From assembly GCA_032160705.1 (NCBI GenBank), contig JAVHVE010000060.1:62001-126000 (forward strand): DNA of 64,000 nt, written 5' to 3'. Positions within the stretch are counted from its first letter, which is position 1. Every line of letters begins with the position of its first letter. The notes below the pieces were generated by a model. It did not search any database, was not told the DNA's origin, and saw nothing but the letters and a program-made list of their open reading frames with translations. The translations under genes and the position numbers were made by a program. Shown here in pieces: positions 1 to 8,172 of this stretch. The stretch is from QHXM01 sp032160705 (GTDB lineage: Bacteria; Acidobacteriota; Blastocatellia; Pyrinomonadales; Pyrinomonadaceae).

Positions 1-2
1 TC

Positions 3-1880
3 TTCTCCTGGGTCAGCGATAAGGGGTGGACGCGCGAGCTGACCTACATGGATGAAACTCTCGTGACGGATGTGCGACTCGTCAACGAGAAACTCGCGGT
101 TGAGATCGTCGCAAACGACGCCGTTGATTCCCACGAAAACATTTTCGTCCGCCGGATCAGGCTCAAAAATACCGGCAGCTCCCGGCGCGAGTTTCGTCTC
201 TTCTTCCATCAGGACTTTTACATCTCCGAATCCGAAGTCGGCGACACGGCCTACTTCGATCCCGAAACTCAGGCGCTGATTCATTACAAAGGCCAGCGAT
301 ACTTTCTTATCTCGACTGATGCTCCCACTGGCGTGGAAACTTTTGCTACGGGTCGCAAAGCGTTCAAGGGCGCGGAAGGAACGTGGCGCGATGCCGAAGA
401 CGGAAGGCTCAGCGAAGGCGCGATTACGGAAGGTTCTGTTGATTCGACCATCGGGCGCACACTCGTCATCGAAGCAGGCGGCTCGGCTGAGATGTTCTAC
501 TGGATCGCGGTCGGCAAAGATTACGGTGAAGTGGCAAAACTGAATGCGCTCGTGCATCAACATCAACCGCGCACTTTGATCGAGCGCACGAATAATTACT
601 GGCGCGCGTGGGTCAATAAGAACGAGACGGATTTCGGCAATCTGCCGCCGGAAGTTGTCCGCCTCTATAAACGCTCGCTCCTGGTCGTTCGCACGCAGAT
701 TGATTCGGGGGGCGCAATCCTCGCGGCCAACGATTCCGACGTGACCTTGAGAGCGACGGATCATTACAGCTATCTCTGGCCGCGCGACGGCGCACTTGTA
801 GCCTACGCGCTCGACCTCGCAGGCCATCACAATTTGCCGCGCTCGTTCTTCGATCTCTGCGGAAGAATCATCACGCCCGAAGGATATTTCTTGCAGAAAT
901 ATAACCCGGACGGCTCTGTCGCTTCGGGCTGGCACGCCTCCTGGGACCCGCACGCCAAGCGTCGTCTCGTGCCGATTCAGGAGGACGAGACGGCGCTCGT
1001 CCTCTGGGCGCTGTGGCATCACTACGACGAGTTCCGCGACATAGAATTCGCGCGCCGACTTTATCGCCCGCTGATTACAAGCGCGGCAGATTTTCTCATG
1101 CGCTTTCGCGACGAGGAGACAGGTTTGCCGCAGCCTTCGTGGAACTTGTGGGAAGACCGTCGCGCCGTGCACACGTTCACCTGCGCAACGGTCGTCGCGG
1201 GTTTGCGCGCGGCGGCAAACTTCGCAACGCTATTCGGCGAGCCGTTGTTGGCTGAAAGCTACGAGCAGGCGGCGCTGGAAGTCTGCGACGGGATGCGGGC
1301 ATTCCTCTATCGCCCTGAGCTTGGTCGCTTCGCCCGCTCGATCATGCCCGTTGAAGGCGGCGGATTTGAAGTTGACGAAACGATTGACGCCTCGCTCTTC
1401 GGCATCTTCTACTTCAAGGCGTTCGCGCACGACGACACAATGGTGAGAGAGACGATGAGCGCGGTCGAGGCGCGTTTGTGGGCGAAGACGGATGTAGGCG
1501 GTCTCGCGCGCTATGAAGCGGACGGCTACATGCGTGTGACGGACGATGTCGAGAAAGTTCCCGGCAATCCGTGGTTCATCTGCACGCTCTGGCTGGCAGA
1601 TTATCGCATCGCGTCGGCCAAGAGCCTCGAAGATTTGGAGCGCGCCGTGGAGATTCTGGAATGGGTGGTCGAGCGTGCCCTGCCTTCGGGCGTGCTGGCC
1701 GAGCAGGTTGACCCGCTGACAGGCGCGCCCGTCTCTGTCTCGCCGCTGACATGGTCGCATTCGACGGTCGTGGCGACGGTCATCGCATATTTGCGAAAGC
1801 TGGAAGCGCTGCTTGAATGCGAGGCTTGCGGTCGCCCACTCTTCCGTCATGATCGCCGCGCGCGTAGAGTGTACAGTTAA
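3..1880 (+). CDS. GH15 glucoamylase-like glycoside hydrolase (5' truncated)
   Basis: The frame is open from base 3, so the true start lies left of the window; the first Met in frame (base 48) is internal. The product resembles bacterial GH15 enzymes, which hydrolyse alpha-glucosidic bonds in maltodextrins or trehalose. An N-terminal beta-sandwich (FRLFFHQDFYI) is followed by an alpha/alpha barrel with YSYLWPRDGALVAYALD, an acidic QEDETALVLWALW segment, NLWEDRRAVHTFTCAT (likely catalytic acid region) and the terminal PLTWSHSTVVATVIAY. No signal peptide can be judged. A short GRAM-like gene follows after 23 bp and may be cotranscribed. The family assignment is firm; the substrate is not determinable from sequence. 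Confidence 0.9.
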   Translation, partial: FSWVSDKGWTRELTYMDETLVTDVRLVNEKLAVEIVANDAVDSHENIFVRRIRLKNTGSSRREFRLFFHQDFYISESEVGDTAYFDPETQALIHYKGQRYFLISTDAPTGVETFATGRKAFKGAEGTWRDAEDGRLSEGAITEGSVDSTIGRTLVIEAGGSAEMFYWIAVGKDYGEVAKLNALVHQHQPRTLIERTNNYWRAWVNKNETDFGNLPPEVVRLYKRSLLVVRTQIDSGGAILAANDSDVTLRATDHYSYLWPRDGALVAYALDLAGHHNLPRSFFDLCGRIITPEGYFLQKYNPDGSVASGWHASWDPHAKRRLVPIQEDETALVLWALWHHYDEFRDIEFARRLYRPLITSAADFLMRFRDEETGLPQPSWNLWEDRRAVHTFTCATVVAGLRAAANFATLFGEPLLAESYEQAALEVCDGMRAFLYRPELGRFARSIMPVEGGGFEVDETIDASLFGIFYFKAFAHDDTMVRETMSAVEARLWAKTDVGGLARYEADGYMRVTDDVEKVPGNPWFICTLWLADYRIASAKSLEDLERAVEILEWVVERALPSGVLAEQVDPLTGAPVSVSPLTWSHSTVVATVIAYLRKLEALLECEACGRPLFRHDRRARRVYS

Positions 1881-1903
1881 ACGCTGCACGGGTTGATTTC
1901 TTC

Positions 1904-2287
1904 ATGGAAGGAACGGGAAATTTCATCGGCGGCAGGTGGACGGCGCGGGTCGAGTTGTTGCCGGGCGAGTTTGAGGTCTTTACGCGGTCGGCGCGGCGCG
2001 GCTGGCGCATGGGTCAGCTTGTCTTTACCAACCAGCGCTTCATCTGGCGACCAAAATTCAAGCGCAGGGCGGAAATGTCGGACGTTCTTTCTATCCCGCA
2101 CGAGCGCGTCATGAGAGCGGACGTGGCGCGTCCCTGGCAGCACCTTTTTCTTGAACGTGCGCTGCGTTTACGCCTGCAAAGCGGGGAAACGATCCTGCTG
2201 CTGGCCGGAGACGTTGAGACCATCCTGCCGCTGGTGCGTGATTATATGTCGCGCGGGCGCTACCAGCCGGGCGAGCTATTCAAATGA
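1904..2287 (+). CDS. Small GRAM/PH-like domain protein
   Basis: This 127-residue protein has a compact beta-rich pattern: ELLPGEFEVFTRSARRG, then GQLVFTNQRFIWRPK, then ISIPHERV-like and LRLRLQSGETILLLAGD. The order 'the protein is at this level, tissue of strands with LVFTNQRFIW' matches GRAM or bacterial PH-like folds, which usually bind lipids or peptides at membranes. No signal peptide, membrane helix or catalytic motif is seen. It starts 23 bp after the glycosidase and ends just before a promoter, so it is probably the last gene of that unit. The role is unknown; the fold is inferred from motif spacing only. Confidence 0.65.
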   Translation: MEGTGNFIGGRWTARVELLPGEFEVFTRSARRGWRMGQLVFTNQRFIWRPKFKRRAEMSDVLSIPHERVMRADVARPWQHLFLERALRLRLQSGETILLLAGDVETILPLVRDYMSRGRYQPGELFK

Positions 2288-2339
2288 ATTGGCTTAAACC
2301 CTCTCTTTTCAGGCAACTTTTGGGCGTTTTCACCGCATC

Positions 2340-2369
2340 TTGACTCTGTTCTGAGCGAGGCCTTAAAAT
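2340..2369 (+). promoter_or_regulatory. Sigma-70-type promoter for the GWxTD gene
   Basis: TTGACT at 2340-2345 and TAAAAT at 2364-2369 are separated by 18 bp. They lie in the 279-bp spacer before the GWxTD gene and point toward it, leaving a leader of about 190 nt. Nothing else recognisable is in this spacer. Confidence 0.5.
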
Positions 2370-2566
2370 TCACCGTTACCCGAGATGGCCACGCTTTTTC
2401 CGTGCCCTTGATCTGATAACCTGTAACCTGAATGTTTTGCCCTGGGGTCGTTCTCTAAATTGCCTGACTTAAAGTTGTGCCGAGTTCTCGCAAAGAGCGC
2501 GTGTTGCTCGTGGCTCGTGAACTACAGGCTTTGCCTCTTTCGATTTTCAACAGGAGTTGTCCCGTA

Positions 2567-4174
2567 ATGTCTGACCGTAAATTTCTCCGCCGCGTGAGTT
2601 TGGCAATCTTCGCCCTCTTACTGGCTGTCCCTGCAATCTCCGCGCAGGATTTGCCTGACCGGAAAACCAATCAGAAACCCGAACTGCCGAAGGCTTATCG
2701 AGATTGGATTGATAAGGATGTCGCCTACATCATTACCCAGCAGGAGCGCGACGCCTTCAAAAAGCTCAAGACCAACGAAGAGCGCGAGCAGTTCATACAG
2801 CTTTTCTGGCTGCGCCGCGACCCAGACCCGGACACGGACGAGAACGAGTACCGCGAAGAGTATTACGAGCGTATCGCCTACTCCAACGAGCACTTCGCCT
2901 CCGGCATCCCCGGCTGGAAGACTGATCGCGGTCGCATCTACATCATGTACGGCAAGGCCGACGAGGTTGAGTCGCACCCGACGGGAGGCGCTTACGACCG
3001 CCCCTCTTATCAGGGCGGTGGCTCGACGACGACCTACCCGTTTGAAATCTGGTTCTATCGCTACCTGCCCGGCGTTGGTTCAGGCATCGAGATCGAGTTC
3101 GTTGACCCGACGGGCACCGGCGAATATCGCATCTCACGCTCGCCCGACGAAAAAGATGCGATGTTCAACGTTCCGGGCGGCGGCATGACGCTCGCCGAAC
3201 AGCTTGGCCTGGGCGATAAGTCTGAGCGTATGCTGGGTTACAGCGCCAATGGCTACCACCGCGCTCAGGATTCACCTTTCGAGCGCCTTCAGTTGATTGC
3301 CAACCTCAGCCAGCCTCCGCAAATCAAATTCAAGGAGCTGGAAGAACAGCTTGGCCTTGTCTCCGGTCCGAAGTTCGAGGATAACCCGCTCAACTTCGAT
3401 GTCCGTGTAGACTTCTTCCGCCAGTCGGACGAGCGTGTCATCACAGCCATCACCGTTCAGACCGAGAATAAAGACCTGGTCTTTCAGGATAGCGGCGGGT
3501 TGCAACGGGCGCGGCTGAACGTCTTCGGGCGCATCATCGCCGTCTCAGGTCGCCGCGTCGGAGTCTTTGAAGACCCCATCGAGACGACCGCCTCGCCCGC
3601 CGAGCTGGCGGAAGCCAAAGACCGCAAGTCTGCTTACCAGAAGGCCGTGCCACTCGCTCCCGGAACTTACAAGGTGGAAGTGGTTGTGCGCGACATCGCG
3701 TCTGGCGCAACCGGCGTTCGCAAAGTCGGCTTCACGGTTCCGAAGTACGATCCCAAGAAACTCGGCACTTCGACGCTCGTGCTGGCCTCGAAGCTGGAGA
3801 ATCTCGTCAACCCGCAACTGGAAACGACCATGTTTCGCATCGGCCAGACCAAAGTGATCCCGAATCTTTCGGGCATCTACCGGCGCGGGCAGCCCGTGGG
3901 CATCTACTTGCAGGTTTACAACGTCGGGACTGACCAGACGACGCTGCGCCCTTCGGTTGACGTTCAATATGTGCTGATGAAAGACGGCAAAGAGGTTGGC
4001 AAGCAGAGCGAAGACTGGCAAGGTCTGGCCGATTACGGTCAACGCTTGACGCTGACCCGCCTCATTGATACGAGCAGTTTCAACGCGGGCGACTACTCAA
4101 TCGAAATTCGCATTCGCGACCGCGTCTCCGGTCAATCAGTCACGCAGTCGGGTAAATTTAGCGTCACACAGTAG
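2567..4174 (+). CDS. Secreted GWxTD domain-containing protein
   Basis: The chosen start has AGGAG at 2552-2556, ten bases upstream of ATG; an upstream in-frame GTG (2477) would put 30 charged residues before the signal peptide. Residues 1-25 form a signal peptide ending near AISAQD. The signature GWKTDRGRIYIMYGKAD lies near residue 115, preceded by QFIQLFWLRRDPDPDTDENEYREEYYERI, as in the GWxTD family common in Acidobacteriota. The C-terminal half looks like beta-sandwich repeats (LAPGTYKVEVVVRD and AGDYSIEIRIRDR). The molecular function of GWxTD proteins is not established; an extracytoplasmic structural or binding role is a guess. A strong hairpin follows the stop. Confidence 0.88.
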   Translation: MSDRKFLRRVSLAIFALLLAVPAISAQDLPDRKTNQKPELPKAYRDWIDKDVAYIITQQERDAFKKLKTNEEREQFIQLFWLRRDPDPDTDENEYREEYYERIAYSNEHFASGIPGWKTDRGRIYIMYGKADEVESHPTGGAYDRPSYQGGGSTTTYPFEIWFYRYLPGVGSGIEIEFVDPTGTGEYRISRSPDEKDAMFNVPGGGMTLAEQLGLGDKSERMLGYSANGYHRAQDSPFERLQLIANLSQPPQIKFKELEEQLGLVSGPKFEDNPLNFDVRVDFFRQSDERVITAITVQTENKDLVFQDSGGLQRARLNVFGRIIAVSGRRVGVFEDPIETTASPAELAEAKDRKSAYQKAVPLAPGTYKVEVVVRDIASGATGVRKVGFTVPKYDPKKLGTSTLVLASKLENLVNPQLETTMFRIGQTKVIPNLSGIYRRGQPVGIYLQVYNVGTDQTTLRPSVDVQYVLMKDGKEVGKQSEDWQGLADYGQRLTLTRLIDTSSFNAGDYSIEIRIRDRVSGQSVTQSGKFSVTQ

Positions 4175-4198
4175 AGTTGCACTGCGTTCCTGCTTTCC

Positions 4199-4231
4199 GG
4201 GCTTCGAGTTCATATCTGGAACTCGAAGCCC
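4199..4231 (+). terminator. Hairpin downstream of the GWxTD gene
   Basis: A perfect 13-bp stem (GGGCTTCGAGTTC pairing with GAACTCGAAGCCC) encloses a 7-nt loop, starting 25 bp after the stop codon. No clear T-tract follows, so Rho-independent termination is plausible but unproven; mRNA 3'-end protection is an alternative. Confidence 0.6.
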
Positions 4232-4252
4232 GAAGCGTTTCAGAGCTTAGAA

Positions 4253-4465
4253 GCTGATTGAAAGTCCCGTCAGGGACGATTGATTTTAGCCCAGCACTTC
4301 AGTGCTGGGAATAAGTTGAGAAATAAGAGTTGAGTCCCGTAGGGACGGCTGATGAAAGGTTCGCTTCTGTTCAGTCGTCCCTCCGGGACTCAATTTTTAT
4401 TTTCCGGCTTTATCCCCAGCAATAAATTGCTGGGCTATTTTCGATGCGTCCCTAACGGGACTCAT
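4253..4465. repeat. Palindromic REP-pair element (REPIN/MITE-like)
   Basis: Two arms of about 95 bp are arranged head to head. Each holds a GTCCC-(4 nt)-GGGAC hairpin, a TTTAGCCCAGCA..TGCTGGGAATAAG-type hairpin, then another GTCCC/GGGAC hairpin (4264-4277, 4290-4310, 4336-4350 and, inverted, 4376-4390, 4416-4436, 4446-4461). The second hairpin has the same layout as the repeats flanking the transposase at 59.8 kb (TTTAGCCCGGCC..GGCCGGGAAAG). This suggests a non-autonomous relative of that element. It fills the space between convergent genes. Confidence 0.75.
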
Positions 4466-4489
4466 AAATCAAATTTTTCAAAGAAGGTT

Positions 4490-5209
4490 CTAAAACAATC
4501 GCGGGTTCTCATCCTCGGAGGGCGCTTTCTCTCCACGGCGCAACGCATTGACCAGATGATGGGCGCGTCGTGTCGGTTCCGGCTGACGATAGCCGCCATC
4601 ACAATCAAGCGTCAGCTTGATTGCTCCTTTGAGATCAATCAGGTGTCCGGGCGAAACGAAGATAGGCTGCACTTTCGTCTTCGTTCTCACCGCCGCCCCC
4701 ACCGTTTCACCGTTCTTCGGGTCAATCAACTCCGTCCAGTTGCCCCGCGCCTCTCCAGGCTCTTCATACTTTCCGACCAGCACGGATTTCGCACAACCGA
4801 GCGTCGGGCGATTGACGATCAACCCGACGTGCGACGCGATTCCGACGCGACGCGGGTGCGCGATTCCCTGCCCGTCAAACATCACTGCATCCGGCTCGGT
4901 CTTCAACTTCGCCCAGGCTTCCAGCACCGACGGAGCTTCACGAAAAGAGAGCAGACCCGGCACATATGGAAATTGCGTCTCGCTTACCACTCCGACCTCT
5001 TCAATCACTTCGAGTGAAGGCAGCCGCATGACCACCAGGCCAGCGTAAACTATGGGTGAGAATTTATTGAAAGAGATGTCCGCGCCCGCAATCGTCTCGA
5101 TTCGCTTCCTTAGGGGCTGCAACGCCACGCGCTCGCGCAAACTCTTCTGCAACTCCACAGCCTCTTTGGGCGTCATCGTCCAATCATGTAGCTGCTTGTA
5201 TTGTGCCAT
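4490..5209 (-). CDS. nfi: Endonuclease V (deoxyinosine 3'-endonuclease)
   Basis: Endonuclease V cleaves the second phosphodiester bond 3' of deoxyinosine in DNA and starts repair of deaminated adenine. The 239-residue length is normal. The catalytic acidic residues are visible: Asp in IAGADISF (about residue 44), Glu in YVPGLLSFREAP (about 90) and Asp in MFDGQGIAHPRRVGIASHVG (about 110). The later PIFVSPGHLIDL and YRQPEPTRRAHHLVN segments are also typical. It is convergent with the GWxTD gene and divergent from the CPBP gene, so it is probably transcribed alone. Identification is firm. Confidence 0.95.
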   Translation of the reverse strand: MAQYKQLHDWTMTPKEAVELQKSLRERVALQPLRKRIETIAGADISFNKFSPIVYAGLVVMRLPSLEVIEEVGVVSETQFPYVPGLLSFREAPSVLEAWAKLKTEPDAVMFDGQGIAHPRRVGIASHVGLIVNRPTLGCAKSVLVGKYEEPGEARGNWTELIDPKNGETVGAAVRTKTKVQPIFVSPGHLIDLKGAIKLTLDCDGGYRQPEPTRRAHHLVNALRRGEKAPSEDENPRLF

Positions 5210-5289
5210 CGGATTACCTTTCAGCTATTGGTCGCCTGAGAAACACGTCGCTTCGCAATTTCGTAGAACACTTGAAAGGAGAAGCATCA

Positions 5290-5901
5290 ATGAATGAGCT
5301 TGCACCGCCAGCCGAGCGAACGCCTGTCGCTTTTCCCCTGACCCGGCGAGCGGTAATTATTTTCAGTCTCGCCGCAACAGCAATCTTTGCGCTGCTGGCC
5401 TGGACGATCACAGTCTATTTTCGCAAGCAATCATTCTACGCACTTTTCACCACAGGTCAGACCTTCACAGCACAAATAATTCTTGGACTACTGCTCGGCA
5501 TCATCATCGCCGCGTCCGTAGTCCTCATTTTACTGAAAGCCAGTTTCTTAGCGCGGCTGCGAGATTTTATCCGAGAAATCCTCAAGCAGATACGACCCAC
5601 AGGCTTCGACATGATACTGGTCGCGCTCCTCGCGGGCTTCGGTGAAGAGCTATTTTTTCGCGCCCTGCTTCAGCCGATGCTGGGTTTGTGGCTGACCTCG
5701 CTGCTGTTCGCGCTCGCTCACACAGGCGTCTCATTGAATCCAGCGAAGTTGGCGTTTGCCGCTTTCGTCTTCGTGATGGGCTTGCTGCTCGGAACGCTCT
5801 TTGAGCAATCGGGACTCATCGCTGTCAGTGTCATGCACGCCAGCTACGATCTAATCTTCCTTTTCGCCGTCAAACGATTTCTGCACACAGCCAACCATTA
5901 G
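5290..5901 (+). CDS. CPBP family intramembrane glutamic protease
   Basis: The start at 5290 has AAAGGAG at 5275-5281; a longer frame from 5203 would overlap the nfi promoter and add a charged leader. The 203-residue product has about five membrane helices. The CPBP (Abi/Rce1) motifs are GFGEELFFRALLQP (EExxxR), FALAHTG and MHASYDLIF, which together supply the glutamate and histidines of the intramembrane active site. Members cleave prenylated proteins in eukaryotes and act in peptide maturation or regulation in bacteria; the substrate here is unknown. A 24-bp inverted repeat follows immediately. Confidence 0.88.
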   Translation: MNELAPPAERTPVAFPLTRRAVIIFSLAATAIFALLAWTITVYFRKQSFYALFTTGQTFTAQIILGLLLGIIIAASVVLILLKASFLARLRDFIREILKQIRPTGFDMILVALLAGFGEELFFRALLQPMLGLWLTSLLFALAHTGVSLNPAKLAFAAFVFVMGLLLGTLFEQSGLIAVSVMHASYDLIFLFAVKRFLHTANH

Positions 5902-5905
5902 AACC

Positions 5906-5996
5906 GTAGGGCAGGGCTTGTCCTTGCCCGCTTTGTTTTATTGATCTCCAACTTGCGGGTCATTGCACGATGGGCAAGGACAAGCCCTGCCCCTAC
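5906..5996. repeat. Inverted copy pair of the GGGCAGGG dispersed repeat
   Basis: Bases 5906-5929 and 5972-5996 are near-perfect inverted copies (one-base indel) of a 24-25 bp sequence containing GGGCAAGGACAAGCCC. The right copy shares 26 consecutive bases, GGACAAGCCCTGCCCC onward, with the solo copy at 22.6 kb. It lies between convergent CPBP and nadB genes and could fold into a strong hairpin. Confidence 0.75.
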
Positions 5997-6022
5997 AAAT
6001 TTGGCTCACGCCGCAGGCATTG

Positions 6023-7627
6023 TCAGACGCTCTCAGCTTCCGGCACTTCGCTTGATAAATCCAATTCCGCGCTTGAAGAAATCTCTGTGCCGGTGCGAAC
6101 AATAGAATGCACGCGCCAGTGCTCGTCGTCGCGCAGGGGGAAGTCCGTGCGGAAATGCGCGCCGCGCGATTCTTCGCGCCAGAGCGCAGAGCGTGCGATG
6201 AGCGTGGCGACGTTGAGGAAATTTCTCGAAGCGCGAGCCAGCGGCGCGCGCGCGATCTGCTCAAACTCCAAAAGTGCACGTTTGATTGATTCGCGGCTGC
6301 GGAGGATTCCGACGCGCTCCCACATCAAGCGCCTGACACGTTTTCTGACGGCCAGTGCAATATCACCCGAAGCGCGCGCAGCACTCACTTCCCTTTCATC
6401 TTCAATCGCGGTATCGCGCGCACTCAAATTCCCGGCAGCGTAGTCCGTGGCTGCTGCGCTTCCGGCGCGCGCGCCAAAAACCAATCCTTCGAGCAGCGAG
6501 TTTGACGCCAGGCGATTTGCGCCGTGCACGCCTGTGCAGGCCACCTCGCCCGCCGCGTAGAGTCCGGGCAAAGAAGCGCGCCCGTCGAGGTCTGTTCTGA
6601 CGCCTCCCATGCAGTAGTGCGCGGCTGGTGAAACGGGCAAAGGGTCAGTCGTGATGTCCAACCCGTAACGTAAACACGTCTCATAAATTTTCGGGAAACG
6701 ATGGCGGATGAAACGTGGCTCAAGCGCGGCCATGTCCAGATAAACTGTGCGCGTCGCTGTCCGCTGCATCTCGGCGACGATTGAGCGGCTGACGATGTCG
6801 CGTGGCGCTAATTCCGCGCGCTCGTGGTAATGCGTCATAAAACGCTCGCCTTCGCGATTCCTGAGGACACCACCTTCGCCGCGCATCGCTTCCGAAAGCA
6901 GGAAGCGCGGCGCGCCTTCGATATTGAGAGCCGTCGGGTGAAACTGCACAAACTCCATGTCCGCGAGTTCTGCGCCAGCCGCGTAAGCCATCGCCATCCC
7001 ATCGCCGGTCGCGACCTCTGGATTCGTCGTGTGCAGGAAAACCTGGCCACCTCCGCCTGAAGCCAGGATGACGGCGCGGGAGCGCAATTCACGAGGCGCA
7101 CGCACCAAGGGGTCAAGGTAACGAACGCCGCGAACACGTCCCTCCACGACCAGCAAAGATTCGGTCGCCGCGTGCGCCACGAAAGCAATCTCTCGCTCGG
7201 CGCGCGCTCTGGCAATCAAAGCTCGCACGATCTCCCTGCCGGTCGAATCGCCGTGCGCGTGCAGGATGCGACGGCGCGAGTGCGCGGCCTCCTGCGTAAA
7301 GACCAATCGGCCTCCCTCGCGGTCGAACTCAGTGCCCCAATTGATTAATTCCTGAATATAGCGCGGCCCGTCTTCGACCATGACACGCACCGCCCGCTCG
7401 TCGCACAATCCTGCGCCGGCGTTCAAAGTGTCTTCTTCATGAAGCGCAACCTCGTCTTCGTCCGAGAGCGCGACGGCAATTCCGCCCTGCGCATATTCCG
7501 TATTGGATTCGTCTGTGCGGTCTTTGGTGAGAACTGTGACGCGGCTTCCTGTGCGCGCTAACTCGATGGCGGCACGCAAGCCTGCGATGCCGCTGCCAAT
7601 AACAATGAAGTCTGTCTCAAGAGCCAT
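6023..7627 (-). CDS. nadB: L-aspartate oxidase
   Basis: NadB oxidises L-aspartate to iminoaspartate using FAD, the first step of de novo NAD synthesis. The N-terminus carries the FAD-binding GSGIAGLRAAIELA motif. It is followed by DRTDESNTEYAQGGIAVAL, AHSRRRILHAHGDSTGREI (substrate region), EFVQFHPTAL and YAAGEVACTGVHGANRLASNSLLEGLVFG, all diagnostic of NadB against succinate dehydrogenase. The 534-residue length is usual. It begins 5 bp after a small coiled-coil gene on the same strand, so the two are probably cotranscribed. nadA and nadC are not in this window. Confidence 0.95.
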   Translation of the reverse strand: MALETDFIVIGSGIAGLRAAIELARTGSRVTVLTKDRTDESNTEYAQGGIAVALSDEDEVALHEEDTLNAGAGLCDERAVRVMVEDGPRYIQELINWGTEFDREGGRLVFTQEAAHSRRRILHAHGDSTGREIVRALIARARAEREIAFVAHAATESLLVVEGRVRGVRYLDPLVRAPRELRSRAVILASGGGGQVFLHTTNPEVATGDGMAMAYAAGAELADMEFVQFHPTALNIEGAPRFLLSEAMRGEGGVLRNREGERFMTHYHERAELAPRDIVSRSIVAEMQRTATRTVYLDMAALEPRFIRHRFPKIYETCLRYGLDITTDPLPVSPAAHYCMGGVRTDLDGRASLPGLYAAGEVACTGVHGANRLASNSLLEGLVFGARAGSAAATDYAAGNLSARDTAIEDEREVSAARASGDIALAVRKRVRRLMWERVGILRSRESIKRALLEFEQIARAPLARASRNFLNVATLIARSALWREESRGAHFRTDFPLRDDEHWRVHSIVRTGTEISSSAELDLSSEVPEAESV

Positions 7628-7632
7628 GAAGA

Positions 7633-7938
7633 TTACTGCGTCGGCTCCGGCTCAAGTTTGTTCACGCGCTTTTCCAAGTCACGCTGATCGGCGCGAACAA
7701 CCAAGACATCTTCAGCCAGCAATCCCACTTGGCGTTCAAGTTTGCGAAATCCGTTACGCATCTCGTCTTCAAGATTCCCCAACTTGGCCAGCACCTGTTC
7801 CCAGACCGGGCGAGTTTCCTGTAGTCGCCGGTCAACCTTATTTTCGAGCGTCGTCAGGCGGGCATCTATTGAATCCAGACGTGTGAGAATGCGCTTCAAG
7901 TCGCCGTCCTGTAAATGCTTTGTTGTTTCTTCGCTCAT
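7633..7938 (-). CDS. Small coiled-coil protein upstream of nadB
   Basis: The predicted 101-residue protein (start MSEETTKH; an alternative Met is four codons upstream) is almost entirely heptad-patterned: LKRILTRLDSIDARLTTLENKV, then LAKLGNLEDEMRNGFRKLERQV and VRADQRDLEKRVNKLE. This predicts a long coiled coil, probably oligomeric, with no membrane segment. No family could be named. The 5-bp spacing to nadB implies cotranscription, but no link to NAD synthesis is evident. Confidence 0.7.
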   Translation of the reverse strand: MSEETTKHLQDGDLKRILTRLDSIDARLTTLENKVDRRLQETRPVWEQVLAKLGNLEDEMRNGFRKLERQVGLLAEDVLVVRADQRDLEKRVNKLEPEPTQ

Positions 7939-8022
7939 GGCTTTCTCCAAACAAAGATTATGAGGCTAATTGGAGTTTCACTCAAGCTCGGACCGTCTCA
8001 TTCCAACGGTGCGCGAACCATG

Positions 8023-8052
8023 TTGCGTGGTTGCCAAACGCCGCGTTAGAAT
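8023..8052 (+). promoter_or_regulatory. Candidate promoter of the M16 peptidase gene
   Basis: TTGCGT (8023-8028) and TAGAAT (8047-8052) are spaced by 18 bp, about 120 bp before the start codon. The -10 is good and the -35 is weak. Confidence 0.35.
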
Positions 8053-8172
8053 GGCGCACGGATTCTTCCCCTGTACTAACTCTAACAATTAAGGAGACAG
8101 CGCGCCCGTGTCACGGGGTTCGCGCCGCGTTCGCTTCTTTGCCCATCGCATAGCTCGAAAGGAGATTTTGAG

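Noticed and set aside
1230..1889. 219-codon minus-strand frame under the GH15 gene
   Set aside because: It is antisense to conserved GH15 motifs and its product is Arg/His-rich without domains, typical of a high-GC shadow frame.
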